In this document: one piece after another, positions 1-5,078 of the stretch
Position numbering within the stretch: position 1 is the stretch's first letter
Layout of the letters: every line of letters starts with the position of its first letter
Source: Methanosarcinales archaeon
GTDB taxonomy: Archaea; Halobacteriota; Methanosarcinia; Methanosarcinales; Methanogasteraceae
Assembly: GCA_012961645.1 (NCBI GenBank)
Contig: DTYY01000317.1
Location: 1-5,078, forward strand
Direction: 5' to 3'
Length of the DNA: 5,078 nt
Position numbers and translations under genes: made by a program
The notes under the pieces: model-generated
What the model was told of the DNA's origin: nothing
Database searches by the model: none
What the model saw: only the letters and a program-made list of their open reading frames with translations

Positions 1-239
1 AAAGCGATGGAGGAAATAATATCGCATTTAATATAATTATATTAGGTATGAGAGGCGACCTCAACAACGACGGCAAGATCACCACTGCAGACGTATGTAT
101 AGCGCTCCAGATTGCAGCCGGTGGCTACCCGTTCGATCCGGCAACACTTGCCGCCGCGGACATAAACCACAACGGAGAGGTCACAGCCCTCGATGCGCTG
201 ATGATCATGCAGGCAGCAGCAGGTAACATCGAGTTATGA
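1..239 (+). CDS. C-terminal end of a dockerin-bearing, probably secreted protein (5' partial)
   Basis: This is the tail of a longer gene: the frame (first full codon at base 3) is open to the window edge, and the residues before the internal ATG at 48 look like a beta strand leading into the domain (NNIAFNIIILG). Counting from that Met, two calcium-binding F-hand repeats of a type I dockerin are visible. The first has D4, N6, D8, K10 and D15; the second has D38, N40, N42, E44 and D49. Each is followed by a helix of the ALQIAAGG or MIMQAAAG type. The domain ends four residues before the TGA stop, the usual C-terminal position. Dockerins bind cohesin modules and attach extracellular enzymes or surface proteins to a scaffold; they also occur in large surface proteins of methanogen-related archaea. 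What the rest of the protein does cannot be seen. A stand-alone 63-residue protein starting at 48 is possible but less likely, as no well-placed ribosome binding site precedes that ATG. Confidence 0.85.
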   Translation, partial: SDGGNNIAFNIIILGMRGDLNNDGKITTADVCIALQIAAGGYPFDPATLAAADINHNGEVTALDALMIMQAAAGNIEL

Positions 240-249
240 TTCTGTGAGA

Positions 250-271
250 TTCTGCTGATGGTTCAGCAGAG
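250..271 (+). terminator. Hairpin 11 bases after the dockerin gene stop, possible 3' end signal
   Basis: TCTGCTGA (251-258) pairs perfectly with TCAGCAGA (263-270) around the four-base loop TGGT. A T-G wobble at 250/271 could extend the stem to nine pairs. The position just after the dockerin gene suggests an mRNA 3' end or stabilising structure. No T-tract follows on the + strand, so it is not a classical intrinsic terminator, and archaeal termination usually depends on T-runs. The hairpin is clear; its function is inferred. Confidence 0.35.
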
Positions 272-301
272 AACCCGAGATATCGCAAAAAACAGCCGCA
301 A

Positions 302-312
302 CATAAATTTAA
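302..312 (+). promoter_or_regulatory. Possible TATA box for nurA
   Basis: An A+T-rich element (CATAAATTTAA) is centred near base 307. Archaeal TATA boxes lie about 25 bases before the transcription start, which would place the start near 332 and leave a leader of about 8 bases before the nurA ATG at 340. That fits the absence of a well-spaced Shine-Dalgarno there: the only candidate, AGGTG at 315-319, is 20 bases from the ATG. The match to the consensus is loose and no convincing BRE is seen. Confidence 0.3.
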
Positions 313-339
313 GCAGGTGTCCGAAAGAATCAATCGTTC

Positions 340-1494
340 ATGCTCAACATCAGAGACCTCTCATCAGATTTCGAAGACCGGAAATCAGCGATCATAACCT
401 ATGAACGCGAGACCTCAGGCGAACTCGCCTGGTACAGAAAAGCGCTCCCGAATCTGGACAGCGCGGACGTATCCTTGAACAGCACTCTTCCGCAGTACAG
501 CGGTGCAAAGCTCTTCGAGTCAGGAGCTGTCATCAGACGCTTCAATCCAGCCACATCATGGAAGAATCGAGAGGATGCGATCAGCTGGATGGACGGCTTG
601 CTCTCAGGCGTCACCGTCGGATCGGCGGATGGCAGCCAGATATATCCTGACAAGAACTACGGTCTCCCGATCGCAGCCGTGCAGATCGGCAGCGTATACA
701 ACAGGCATACAACAGACCATGAGTACGCACAGGAGACAAGCGCAAGCCTGATCACCCCTGACGAGTTCGCGGACGCTGGGGTCTATGCATACGGAAAGGA
801 GTTTGTCGATGCCAGACGCTTTGCTCTCGAGTGCGACGCCTTGATCGACCTGATGCACGCGTTTGACCAGATCTACCTGCTGCTCGACGGAACCCTGATA
901 TTATCGCACATCAATGTGCTTGGCAAGAATCTGCGAGATATTCACCTCGATGCGCTGATGAGGTTGCTCGACGCCTCGAACGAAACCAGAAATCCTGTGA
1001 TCGGGTATGTGGATGTGAGCGTGCAGAGGGACGTCGTGACCCTGATGCGCCATATTTACCGCATGAAAGAGACGAAGAAGCTCTTTGATCCAGTGCTGTT
1101 CGCAGATGAGCTGAACTGGGGTGATCGGACAAAGGCATTCATCTGTAACCGGGACGACCGTCGTGGAACCGACAGTCCGTCAGTGCTCGATACGTATACA
1201 AGGTACCGGGACAGTATCGCTTTCTTTTACATGCGAATGGGCGATCTGCCGAGCCGGATCGAGTTTCCGGTCTGGGCAGCAGGTGAGATCGACCGCATCG
1301 CAGATATCGTCCGTGCAGAAACGATCCTGCGTGGCAGTTATCCTGATATCCTGATGATCGCGCACAGAAATGCAGTGGTCACGACAAAAGAGCATGAGGT
1401 CTTCTACAGGATGCTGAGTCGGTTCTGCAGAGAGCATGGAATCGCCCTGCACACCGGGGCAAAGCAGGGATATAAGGTGCAAGAGAGCCGATGA
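340..1494 (+). CDS. nurA: DNA double-strand break repair nuclease NurA
   Basis: This 384-residue protein matches the NurA family, Mn-dependent single-strand endonucleases and 5'-3' exonucleases that work with the HerA helicase and Mre11-Rad50 to resect DNA ends before homologous recombination in archaea. Visible family signatures are the first acidic motif SADGSQIYPD (95-104, D97) followed by the strand PIAAVQIGSVY, the second motif LLLDGTLILSHI (180-191, D183), GYVDVS (222-227), FYMRMG (296-301), IEFPVWA (308-314), and the C-terminal YPDILMIAHRNAV block (334-346, H342). The RNase-H-like core therefore looks intact and the length is normal for archaeal NurA. There is no signal peptide or membrane segment, so it should act in the cytoplasm. 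The start is fixed fairly well: an in-frame TAA lies at 310-312 and no other start codon occurs before 340. herA, often next to nurA, is not in this window. The gene converges with hemD. Confidence 0.92.
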   Translation: MLNIRDLSSDFEDRKSAIITYERETSGELAWYRKALPNLDSADVSLNSTLPQYSGAKLFESGAVIRRFNPATSWKNREDAISWMDGLLSGVTVGSADGSQIYPDKNYGLPIAAVQIGSVYNRHTTDHEYAQETSASLITPDEFADAGVYAYGKEFVDARRFALECDALIDLMHAFDQIYLLLDGTLILSHINVLGKNLRDIHLDALMRLLDASNETRNPVIGYVDVSVQRDVVTLMRHIYRMKETKKLFDPVLFADELNWGDRTKAFICNRDDRRGTDSPSVLDTYTRYRDSIAFFYMRMGDLPSRIEFPVWAAGEIDRIADIVRAETILRGSYPDILMIAHRNAVVTTKEHEVFYRMLSRFCREHGIALHTGAKQGYKVQESR

Positions 1495-1511
1495 ATGGGA
1501 TTTTAGCCACC

Positions 1512-1524
1512 ATAAAATAAAAAT
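1512..1524 (-). terminator. T-rich terminator downstream of hemD
   Basis: Read on the - strand, this stretch is ATTTTTATTTTAT, starting 8 bases after the hemD TGA. Oligo-T runs in the non-template strand are the main intrinsic termination signal in archaea. It lies in the 37-base gap between the convergent nurA and hemD genes. On the + strand only a short TTTT (1501-1504) follows nurA, so nurA transcripts may run into hemD antisense before ending. Confidence 0.45.
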
Positions 1525-1531
1525 CGCTCGT

Positions 1532-2317
1532 TCATACGCACCTCTCCAGCGCATCGATCATATCACTGAATGTGAACCTCTCTGGTGTGACACGCACCTT
1601 CACACCATAATTTTGCAGCGTCTCGGCTGTCGGGGGTCCGATCGCAGCAACGATTCGCTCATTCAGCATATCAACGATCCTGGATTCACTATCCATTTTG
1701 CGTGCGACCTTCATGAAGTTGTGAACGGTCATCGCGCTTGTGAATGCGAACGCATCGATCCTGCCTGCAAGCACGTCCTTGATCAGCCGCTGCTGCCTGC
1801 CGTCATCCGGAAGCACCAGTCTGTACACCACGGTCTCATGCACCTCGAAAGCACCGCGCCCCGAAAGTGCCGTGATCAGTGCAGGATCGCCATGCGCACT
1901 CCGCACCACCTCGATGACCCAGGGGACATCACCAACGATCTCAGCGAGCATCTCTGCGATCCCTTCCGAACTGAAGGAATCAGGCATCATGTTGACATCG
2001 ATGTTCTGCTTTTCAAGTGCTTTCTTCGTCTTCGACCCGATGGCAACGACGCACATCTCGTTTAACGCACTGATAAATCCTGAAACGTCTGCGATCTTCT
2101 GCAGCGTGAACGCTATGCCGTTTGCGCTGGTGAATATCACGATGTCCGATTCGTGCGCAAGCACGCGCTCCACAAACCCGTCGAAACGGTCGTCGTGACA
2201 ACTCTCAAGCTCGATCATCGGCGCTGCGACTACATCGAACCCGCGCGAACGCGCAAGTTCGATCGAGGAATCGAGATGCATGTCAGGGCGCATGATTGCA
2301 ACGACCGGTCTGTTCAT
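1532..2317 (-). CDS. hemD: Uroporphyrinogen-III synthase
   Basis: From the ATG at 2317 this is a 261-residue protein of the HemD family, which closes hydroxymethylbilane to uroporphyrinogen III with inversion of ring D, the branch point to siroheme, haem, cobamides and coenzyme F430. The family is poorly conserved, but the two alternating alpha/beta domains are recognisable: the opening strand PVVAIMRP (4-11), FTSANG (62-67), VVAIGSKT (90-97), FSSEGI (115-120), the crossover back to domain one at HETVVYRLVLP (160-170), FTSA (192-195) and AAIGPPTAETL (224-234). Length is normal. The start is uncertain. The ATG at 2317 begins exactly at the conserved first strand but has no Shine-Dalgarno; a weak A+T element (2341-2346, 26 bases upstream) could give a leaderless mRNA. 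A very strong Shine-Dalgarno at 2410-2402 instead favours a GTG at 2395, adding 26 Ser/Thr-rich residues unlike HemD. It lies downstream of glmU in the same direction and converges with nurA. Confidence 0.9.
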   Translation of the reverse strand: MNRPVVAIMRPDMHLDSSIELARSRGFDVVAAPMIELESCHDDRFDGFVERVLAHESDIVIFTSANGIAFTLQKIADVSGFISALNEMCVVAIGSKTKKALEKQNIDVNMMPDSFSSEGIAEMLAEIVGDVPWVIEVVRSAHGDPALITALSGRGAFEVHETVVYRLVLPDDGRQQRLIKDVLAGRIDAFAFTSAMTVHNFMKVARKMDSESRIVDMLNERIVAAIGPPTAETLQNYGVKVRVTPERFTFSDMIDALERCV

Positions 2318-2376
2318 GGTGGTGGTTTTGGACTGGCTGGTAAAATGCCTTGTGGTTTTCGGGACTCTGGTTGTGT

Positions 2377-2410
2377 AAAAGGAGGATATTGCCACCACCG
2401 CATCACCTCC
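2377..2410 (-). promoter_or_regulatory. Hairpin plus short T-run in the glmU-hemD gap
   Basis: On the - strand, GGAGG (2410-2406) can pair with CCTCC (2385-2381), with partial internal pairing near the loop, and TTTT (2380-2377) follows at once. The structure starts four bases after the glmU stop. It could end or attenuate the glmSMU transcript. Because its left arm is the Shine-Dalgarno core, it could instead mask a ribosome binding site for an upstream hemD start. The complementarity is seen; either function is inferred, and the stem is only five perfect pairs. Confidence 0.3.
2402..2410 (-). promoter_or_regulatory. Strong Shine-Dalgarno sequence upstream of hemD
   Basis: GGAGGTGAT on the - strand is a full complement of the typical archaeal 16S rRNA 3' end, far stronger than the sites before glmU (GAGG, 6-base spacer) or glmM (GAGTGA). 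Six bases after it is an in-frame GTG (2395-2393), with another GTG at 2398-2396. If used, hemD would be 287 or 288 residues long rather than 261. It is too far (84 bases) from the ATG at 2317 to serve that start. Confidence 0.5.
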
Positions 2411-2414
2411 CATT

Positions 2415-3605
2415 TCACCCCATCACAACCTCTCCAGGACGCGTGCTCCTCCGGGCAGCCATCATCACACCGACGTTGATGCTTGTGTTGATGCCGGTAT
2501 GCACGCAATCACCCATGATCACGCCAAGCTTCCTCCTGCCGGTGTCGATTGACCCGCCCTCCATCACCACGCGGATATTTCTTCCATCGTGCCGCAGATT
2601 TGCAACCTTTGTTCCGGCGCCAAAGTTGCAGCCATATCCTATGACGCTGTCTCCGAGATAGCTGAGGTGCCCGACATGTGTCTTCTCCATTATAATGCTG
2701 TTTTTGATCTCAACTGCGTTTCCTATGCGGACATCATCTCCAACAGACGTGCCAGGTCTGATATAGCAGTTCGGACCGATATCACAACCGTTTCCAATGA
2801 TAGCAGGACCTGTGATATATGAGCCATTGCGGATTATGGTGTCATCCCCGACCACAACCTCACCTTTCAATGTGGCGTAGGGTTCGATCTCGCCTGAAAT
2901 CTCTGTCCTGATACCTGATAGCAGAAATTCGTTTGCATCCAACAGATTCCATGGCATCCCGATGTCGATCCATGTATCAAGCATCAAATAGCCGACATCG
3001 ACGTTGTCTGATGCCAGCCGCATTATAGAGTCGGTTATCTCGTATTCGCCGCGCTCTGATCTCTCTGTCGCTTTGATACCCTCGAAGATGAGATCCGAAA
3101 AGAGATAGATCCCTGCATTCACCAGATTACTGGTGGCACGCATCGGTTTTTCTATTATTTCAGCGATCCTTTCGCCTGACGTCTTTACCACACCATATTT
3201 ACCAGGATCTTTCATCATCTTCAGTGCCATCAGAACTTCCCCGTCCCGTTTCATCAGAGAACGAATGTCAGATGATCTGACAAGCGCGTCTCCGTTCATG
3301 ACGATGAATCTATCATCTACAAGATCCTGAACCGTTCCTATCGCGTGTGCGGTGCCAAGTTGCTGTTTCTGCTCCACATAATCGATATGGATGCCCAAGT
3401 GTCCACCATCGCCGAAATAATCCCTGACCACGCCGTTTCGGTATCCGACCACGCATATAAAATCGTTAACCCCTCCATCCCTTGCGGATTTGATGATATG
3501 CTCAAGGATCGGTCTGTTTGCAACAGGAAGCATCGCCTTTGGGCGTGTTGCTGTCAGCGGGCGCATTCTCGTGCCCTCGCCAGCCGCAAGGATCACTGCC
3601 TTCAT
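2415..3605 (-). CDS. glmU: Bifunctional UDP-GlcNAc pyrophosphorylase / glucosamine-1-phosphate N-acetyltransferase (archaeal GlmU type)
   Basis: A 396-residue two-domain enzyme that catalyses the last two steps to UDP-N-acetylglucosamine: acetyl-CoA-dependent acetylation of glucosamine-1-phosphate, then uridylyl transfer from UTP. The N-terminal nucleotidyltransferase domain (about 1-230) shows LAAGEGTRMRPLT (6-18), RPKAMLPV (21-28, K23), QLGTAHAIG (82-90), NGDALV (104-109, metal-binding D106), EKP (152-154), NAG (163-165) and DTWIDIG (210-216). The C-terminal left-handed beta helix (about 245-385) has hexapeptide repeats such as IIGNGCDIGPNCYI and VGDDVRIGNAVEI. It then reaches VGHLSYLGDSVIG (311-323), where H313 aligns with the essential acetyltransferase histidine of GlmU, and NFGAGTKVANLRHDG (327-341). 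The length matches archaeal enzymes of the ST0452 kind, which also accept other sugar phosphates, so specificity is inferred from context. The start abuts the glmM stop with no spacer, preceded by GAGG at 6 bases, implying co-translation in the glmS-glmM-glmU operon. Confidence 0.93.
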   Translation of the reverse strand: MKAVILAAGEGTRMRPLTATRPKAMLPVANRPILEHIIKSARDGGVNDFICVVGYRNGVVRDYFGDGGHLGIHIDYVEQKQQLGTAHAIGTVQDLVDDRFIVMNGDALVRSSDIRSLMKRDGEVLMALKMMKDPGKYGVVKTSGERIAEIIEKPMRATSNLVNAGIYLFSDLIFEGIKATERSERGEYEITDSIMRLASDNVDVGYLMLDTWIDIGMPWNLLDANEFLLSGIRTEISGEIEPYATLKGEVVVGDDTIIRNGSYITGPAIIGNGCDIGPNCYIRPGTSVGDDVRIGNAVEIKNSIIMEKTHVGHLSYLGDSVIGYGCNFGAGTKVANLRHDGRNIRVVMEGGSIDTGRRKLGVIMGDCVHTGINTSINVGVMMAARRSTRPGEVVMG

Positions 3606-4910
3606 TTAGAGCCTCTTTATTATTTTCTCTATTTGCAGATACAACCTCTCGACCTCAACCCTTGTTTCGCCCTCGACTGTAATCCTGATCAGAGGTTCGG
3701 TGCCTGATGGTCTTACAAGCGCCCATGCATCATCAAGCGCGAGTCTGACACCATCGAGTGTACTAAAACCTGCAAACTCAAAATTGGTGCGCATTTCTTC
3801 TTCGATCCGGCTCATACTGCTCATACCGCCGCGATTGGGCAGTGTTCCACGTTTCATCTCGTACTCAGGTAGCGTCGAGATCTGATCGCTGAACCGTCCC
3901 TCTTCCTGGCTGACCATCTCGACGAGTCTGGCCGCGGCATAGATGCCGTCCGGACAGTAGGAGATTTTTGGAAATATCCATGTTCCGCTCGCCTCGCCGC
4001 CAAAATCAGCCCCGATTCTCTTCATCGCCTCTGCAACATACACATCCCCGACACGGGTTCTTGTTATCGTAACGCCGGGCAGCACCGCATCGATGAGCAT
4101 GGATGTGTCCACAGGCACGACCATCGATCGCCCTGCCTCACGCATCCCGAAGAACGCAAGTAGCTTGTCGTTGCTCACGAACCGCCCGGTGTCATCGACC
4201 GCAACCATCCGGTCTGCATCGCCGTCGTGCGCAATCCCGATGTTTGCATGTACATCCCGCACGACCGACCGCAGGACCGCGAGACCTTCTTCCTTTGGCT
4301 CAGAGCCTCGACCCGGAAAAAACCCGTCGGGCTGGCTATTTAACGTGATCACGTCGCAGCCCAGCTCCCTGAGCAGATATGGCGTTGTCAGGGAGGCTGC
4401 ACCGCACCCAGAGTCCACCACCACCAACATCTGCTTCTCGATATTGATACCGGAGAGAATCATCGATATATGGTCAGAAACAGCGTTTTTGTCTGTTCTG
4501 ACCGGATGGATTCCGTGCCATGGCTTCAGCCTTAAATCGGAGTCGGCGAGCGATCTTTCGATCGTTTCCTGCTGCCCAGAATCAAACGCCATCCCGTCCG
4601 GGTTGAAGAGCTTGACTCCGGCGTATTCTGGCGGATTGTGCGATGCCGTAATCATGACGCCGCAGTCGCGATTTCTGCCTGCGTAAGCAAGCGTCGGTGT
4701 TGCAACCATACCCACACGCGTGACCTGACACCCCACCGAGAGCAGCCCTGCGACCATCGCGCACTCGATCATCTCTGATGATGTTCTTGGGTCTCTACCC
4801 ACCACCACATCATGGTATTCAGAGCCCACTGCCCGTCCGATGCACAATGCTGATTCAGAGGTGATCTCGGTGTTTACGATTCCGCGTATCCCGCTCGACC
4901 CGAATTTCAT
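3606..4910 (-). CDS. glmM: Phosphoglucosamine mutase
   Basis: This 434-residue alpha-D-phosphohexomutase converts glucosamine-6-phosphate to glucosamine-1-phosphate. The four family signatures are present in order: the catalytic phosphoserine loop TASHNP (88-93, S90), the Mg-binding loop DGDADR (229-234), the sugar-recognition loop GEASGT (305-310), and the phosphate-binding loop RPSGTEP (400-406). The N-terminus MKFGSSGIRG is the standard opening of archaeal GlmM, which sets the start at 4910. The same frame stays open upstream to 5072, but that 54-residue extension has no family similarity and lies over the glmS end in another frame, so it is rejected. The stop is immediately next to the glmU ATG, and glmS ends 4 bases upstream; a modest GAGTGA site sits in the glmS stop region. 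Phosphoglucomutase/phosphomannomutase relatives share these motifs, but placement between glmS and glmU makes the glucosamine role likely. Cytoplasmic; no signal peptide. Confidence 0.93.
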   Translation of the reverse strand: MKFGSSGIRGIVNTEITSESALCIGRAVGSEYHDVVVGRDPRTSSEMIECAMVAGLLSVGCQVTRVGMVATPTLAYAGRNRDCGVMITASHNPPEYAGVKLFNPDGMAFDSGQQETIERSLADSDLRLKPWHGIHPVRTDKNAVSDHISMILSGINIEKQMLVVVDSGCGAASLTTPYLLRELGCDVITLNSQPDGFFPGRGSEPKEEGLAVLRSVVRDVHANIGIAHDGDADRMVAVDDTGRFVSNDKLLAFFGMREAGRSMVVPVDTSMLIDAVLPGVTITRTRVGDVYVAEAMKRIGADFGGEASGTWIFPKISYCPDGIYAAARLVEMVSQEEGRFSDQISTLPEYEMKRGTLPNRGGMSSMSRIEEEMRTNFEFAGFSTLDGVRLALDDAWALVRPSGTEPLIRITVEGETRVEVERLYLQIEKIIKRL

Positions 4911-4914
4911 GATA

Positions 4915-5078
4915 TCACTCAACCGTAACGCTCTTTGCAAGGTTTCTCGGCTTGTCGATCTCGCATCTTCGGTGGTATGCGACATAGTATGCGAATAACT
5001 GAAGCACGACAGACGAGAGTATCGGTGCGATCCATGGACCGGCGTCGGGCACACGGAGCAGATGATCCACATATTTAT
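4915..5078 (-). CDS. glmS: C-terminal end of glutamine--fructose-6-phosphate aminotransferase (5' partial)
   Basis: The last 53 codons of glmS are visible (first full codon at 5076, TGA at 4917-4915); the rest lies beyond the right edge. The end of the protein carries the family hallmark: DKPRNLAKSVTVE (residues 41-53 of the visible part). It closely matches the bacterial GlmS tail, in which the lysine six residues from the end (K48 here) forms the Schiff base with fructose-6-phosphate. Upstream, VPDAGPWIAPILSSVVLQLFAYYVA corresponds to the last sugar-isomerase (SIS) domain segment. GlmS makes glucosamine-6-phosphate from fructose-6-phosphate and glutamine, the first committed step of amino-sugar synthesis. 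Only 4 bases separate its stop from the glmM start, so it should be the upstream gene of the glmS-glmM-glmU operon. Whether the glutaminase domain is present cannot be judged here. Confidence 0.93.
   Translation of the reverse strand, partial: KYVDHLLRVPDAGPWIAPILSSVVLQLFAYYVAYHRRCEIDKPRNLAKSVTVE

Noticed and set aside
48..239. A complete 63-residue stand-alone dockerin protein
   Set aside because: The frame is open to the window edge with sensible beta-strand residues before the ATG, no well-spaced ribosome binding site precedes it, and dockerins normally cap larger proteins.
1180..1554. A 124-codon open frame on the - strand
   Set aside because: It lies antisense to the end of nurA and overlaps the hemD end; both flanking genes are well supported and this product resembles nothing.
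1436..2065. A 209-codon open frame on the + strand
   Set aside because: It overlaps the nurA end and runs antisense through hemD. The translation is rich in His, Cys and Arg with no recognisable domain, as expected for a shadow of a coding strand.
2376..2390. Shine-Dalgarno-like AAAAGGAGGATATT on the + strand
   Set aside because: No start codon with a sustained coding frame follows on the + strand. The GGAGG is the complementary arm of the - strand hairpin.
4093..4686. A 197-codon open frame on the + strand
   Set aside because: It is antisense to the middle of glmM, including the metal-binding region. The Ser/Pro/Arg-rich translation has no family features; it is a by-product of glmM codon use.
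4911..5072. N-terminal extension of GlmM from an ATG at 5072
   Set aside because: The bases encode the conserved GlmS C-terminus in another frame, and the GlmM family starts at the MKFGSSGIRG segment.
1..5078. CRISPR array, tRNA or rRNA genes, insertion sequence or integrase
   Set aside because: Nothing of these kinds was recognised by eye: no regularly spaced repeats, no tRNA cloverleaf, no rRNA sequence and no transposase or integrase motifs.

Overview
The window reads as a stretch of a euryarchaeal chromosome, most like the methanogen and methane- or alkane-oxidising lineages of the Methanomicrobia (ANME-like or Syntrophoarchaeum-like). Four things suggest this: a NurA-type nuclease, which is mainly an archaeal repair enzyme; a short two-domain archaeal-type GlmU; an archaeal-type GlmM; and a dockerin of the sort found at the C-termini of large secreted proteins in those archaea. 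No rRNA or other phylogenetic marker is present, so this is an inference. Coding is dense, and no gene-free stretch reaches 300 bases.

Left part (+ strand). Bases 1-239 carry the C-terminal end of a protein that begins outside the window and finishes with a complete type I dockerin domain. About 100 bases of intergenic DNA follow, containing a perfect 8-bp hairpin and a possible TATA box. A complete nurA gene then runs from 340 to 1494.

Right part (- strand), read from right to left: the last 53 codons of glmS (5078-4915), then glmM (4910-3606), glmU (3605-2415) and hemD (2317-1532). glmS and glmM are 4 bases apart, and the glmM stop directly abuts the glmU start. These three genes form the whole route from fructose-6-phosphate to UDP-N-acetylglucosamine: GlmS makes glucosamine-6-phosphate, GlmM isomerises it to glucosamine-1-phosphate, and GlmU acetylates it and transfers it to UDP. 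UDP-GlcNAc would feed surface glycans and protein glycosylation. hemD (uroporphyrinogen-III synthase, tetrapyrrole pathway) follows in the same direction. It may be read through from the glm operon or have its own promoter, because the 97-base gap holds both a terminator-like hairpin and a very strong Shine-Dalgarno sequence. nurA and hemD converge across a 37-base gap that is A+T-rich in its central part.

The main corrections to naive gene calling are three. The glmM reading frame stays open through the end of glmS and must be trimmed to the ATG at 4910. The glmS tail is easily missed because it has no start in the window. The small dockerin frame is the end of a larger gene, not a 63-residue protein. 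I see no clearly undescribed system here. The most open questions are the glmU-hemD junction and the identity of the dockerin-bearing protein to the left.
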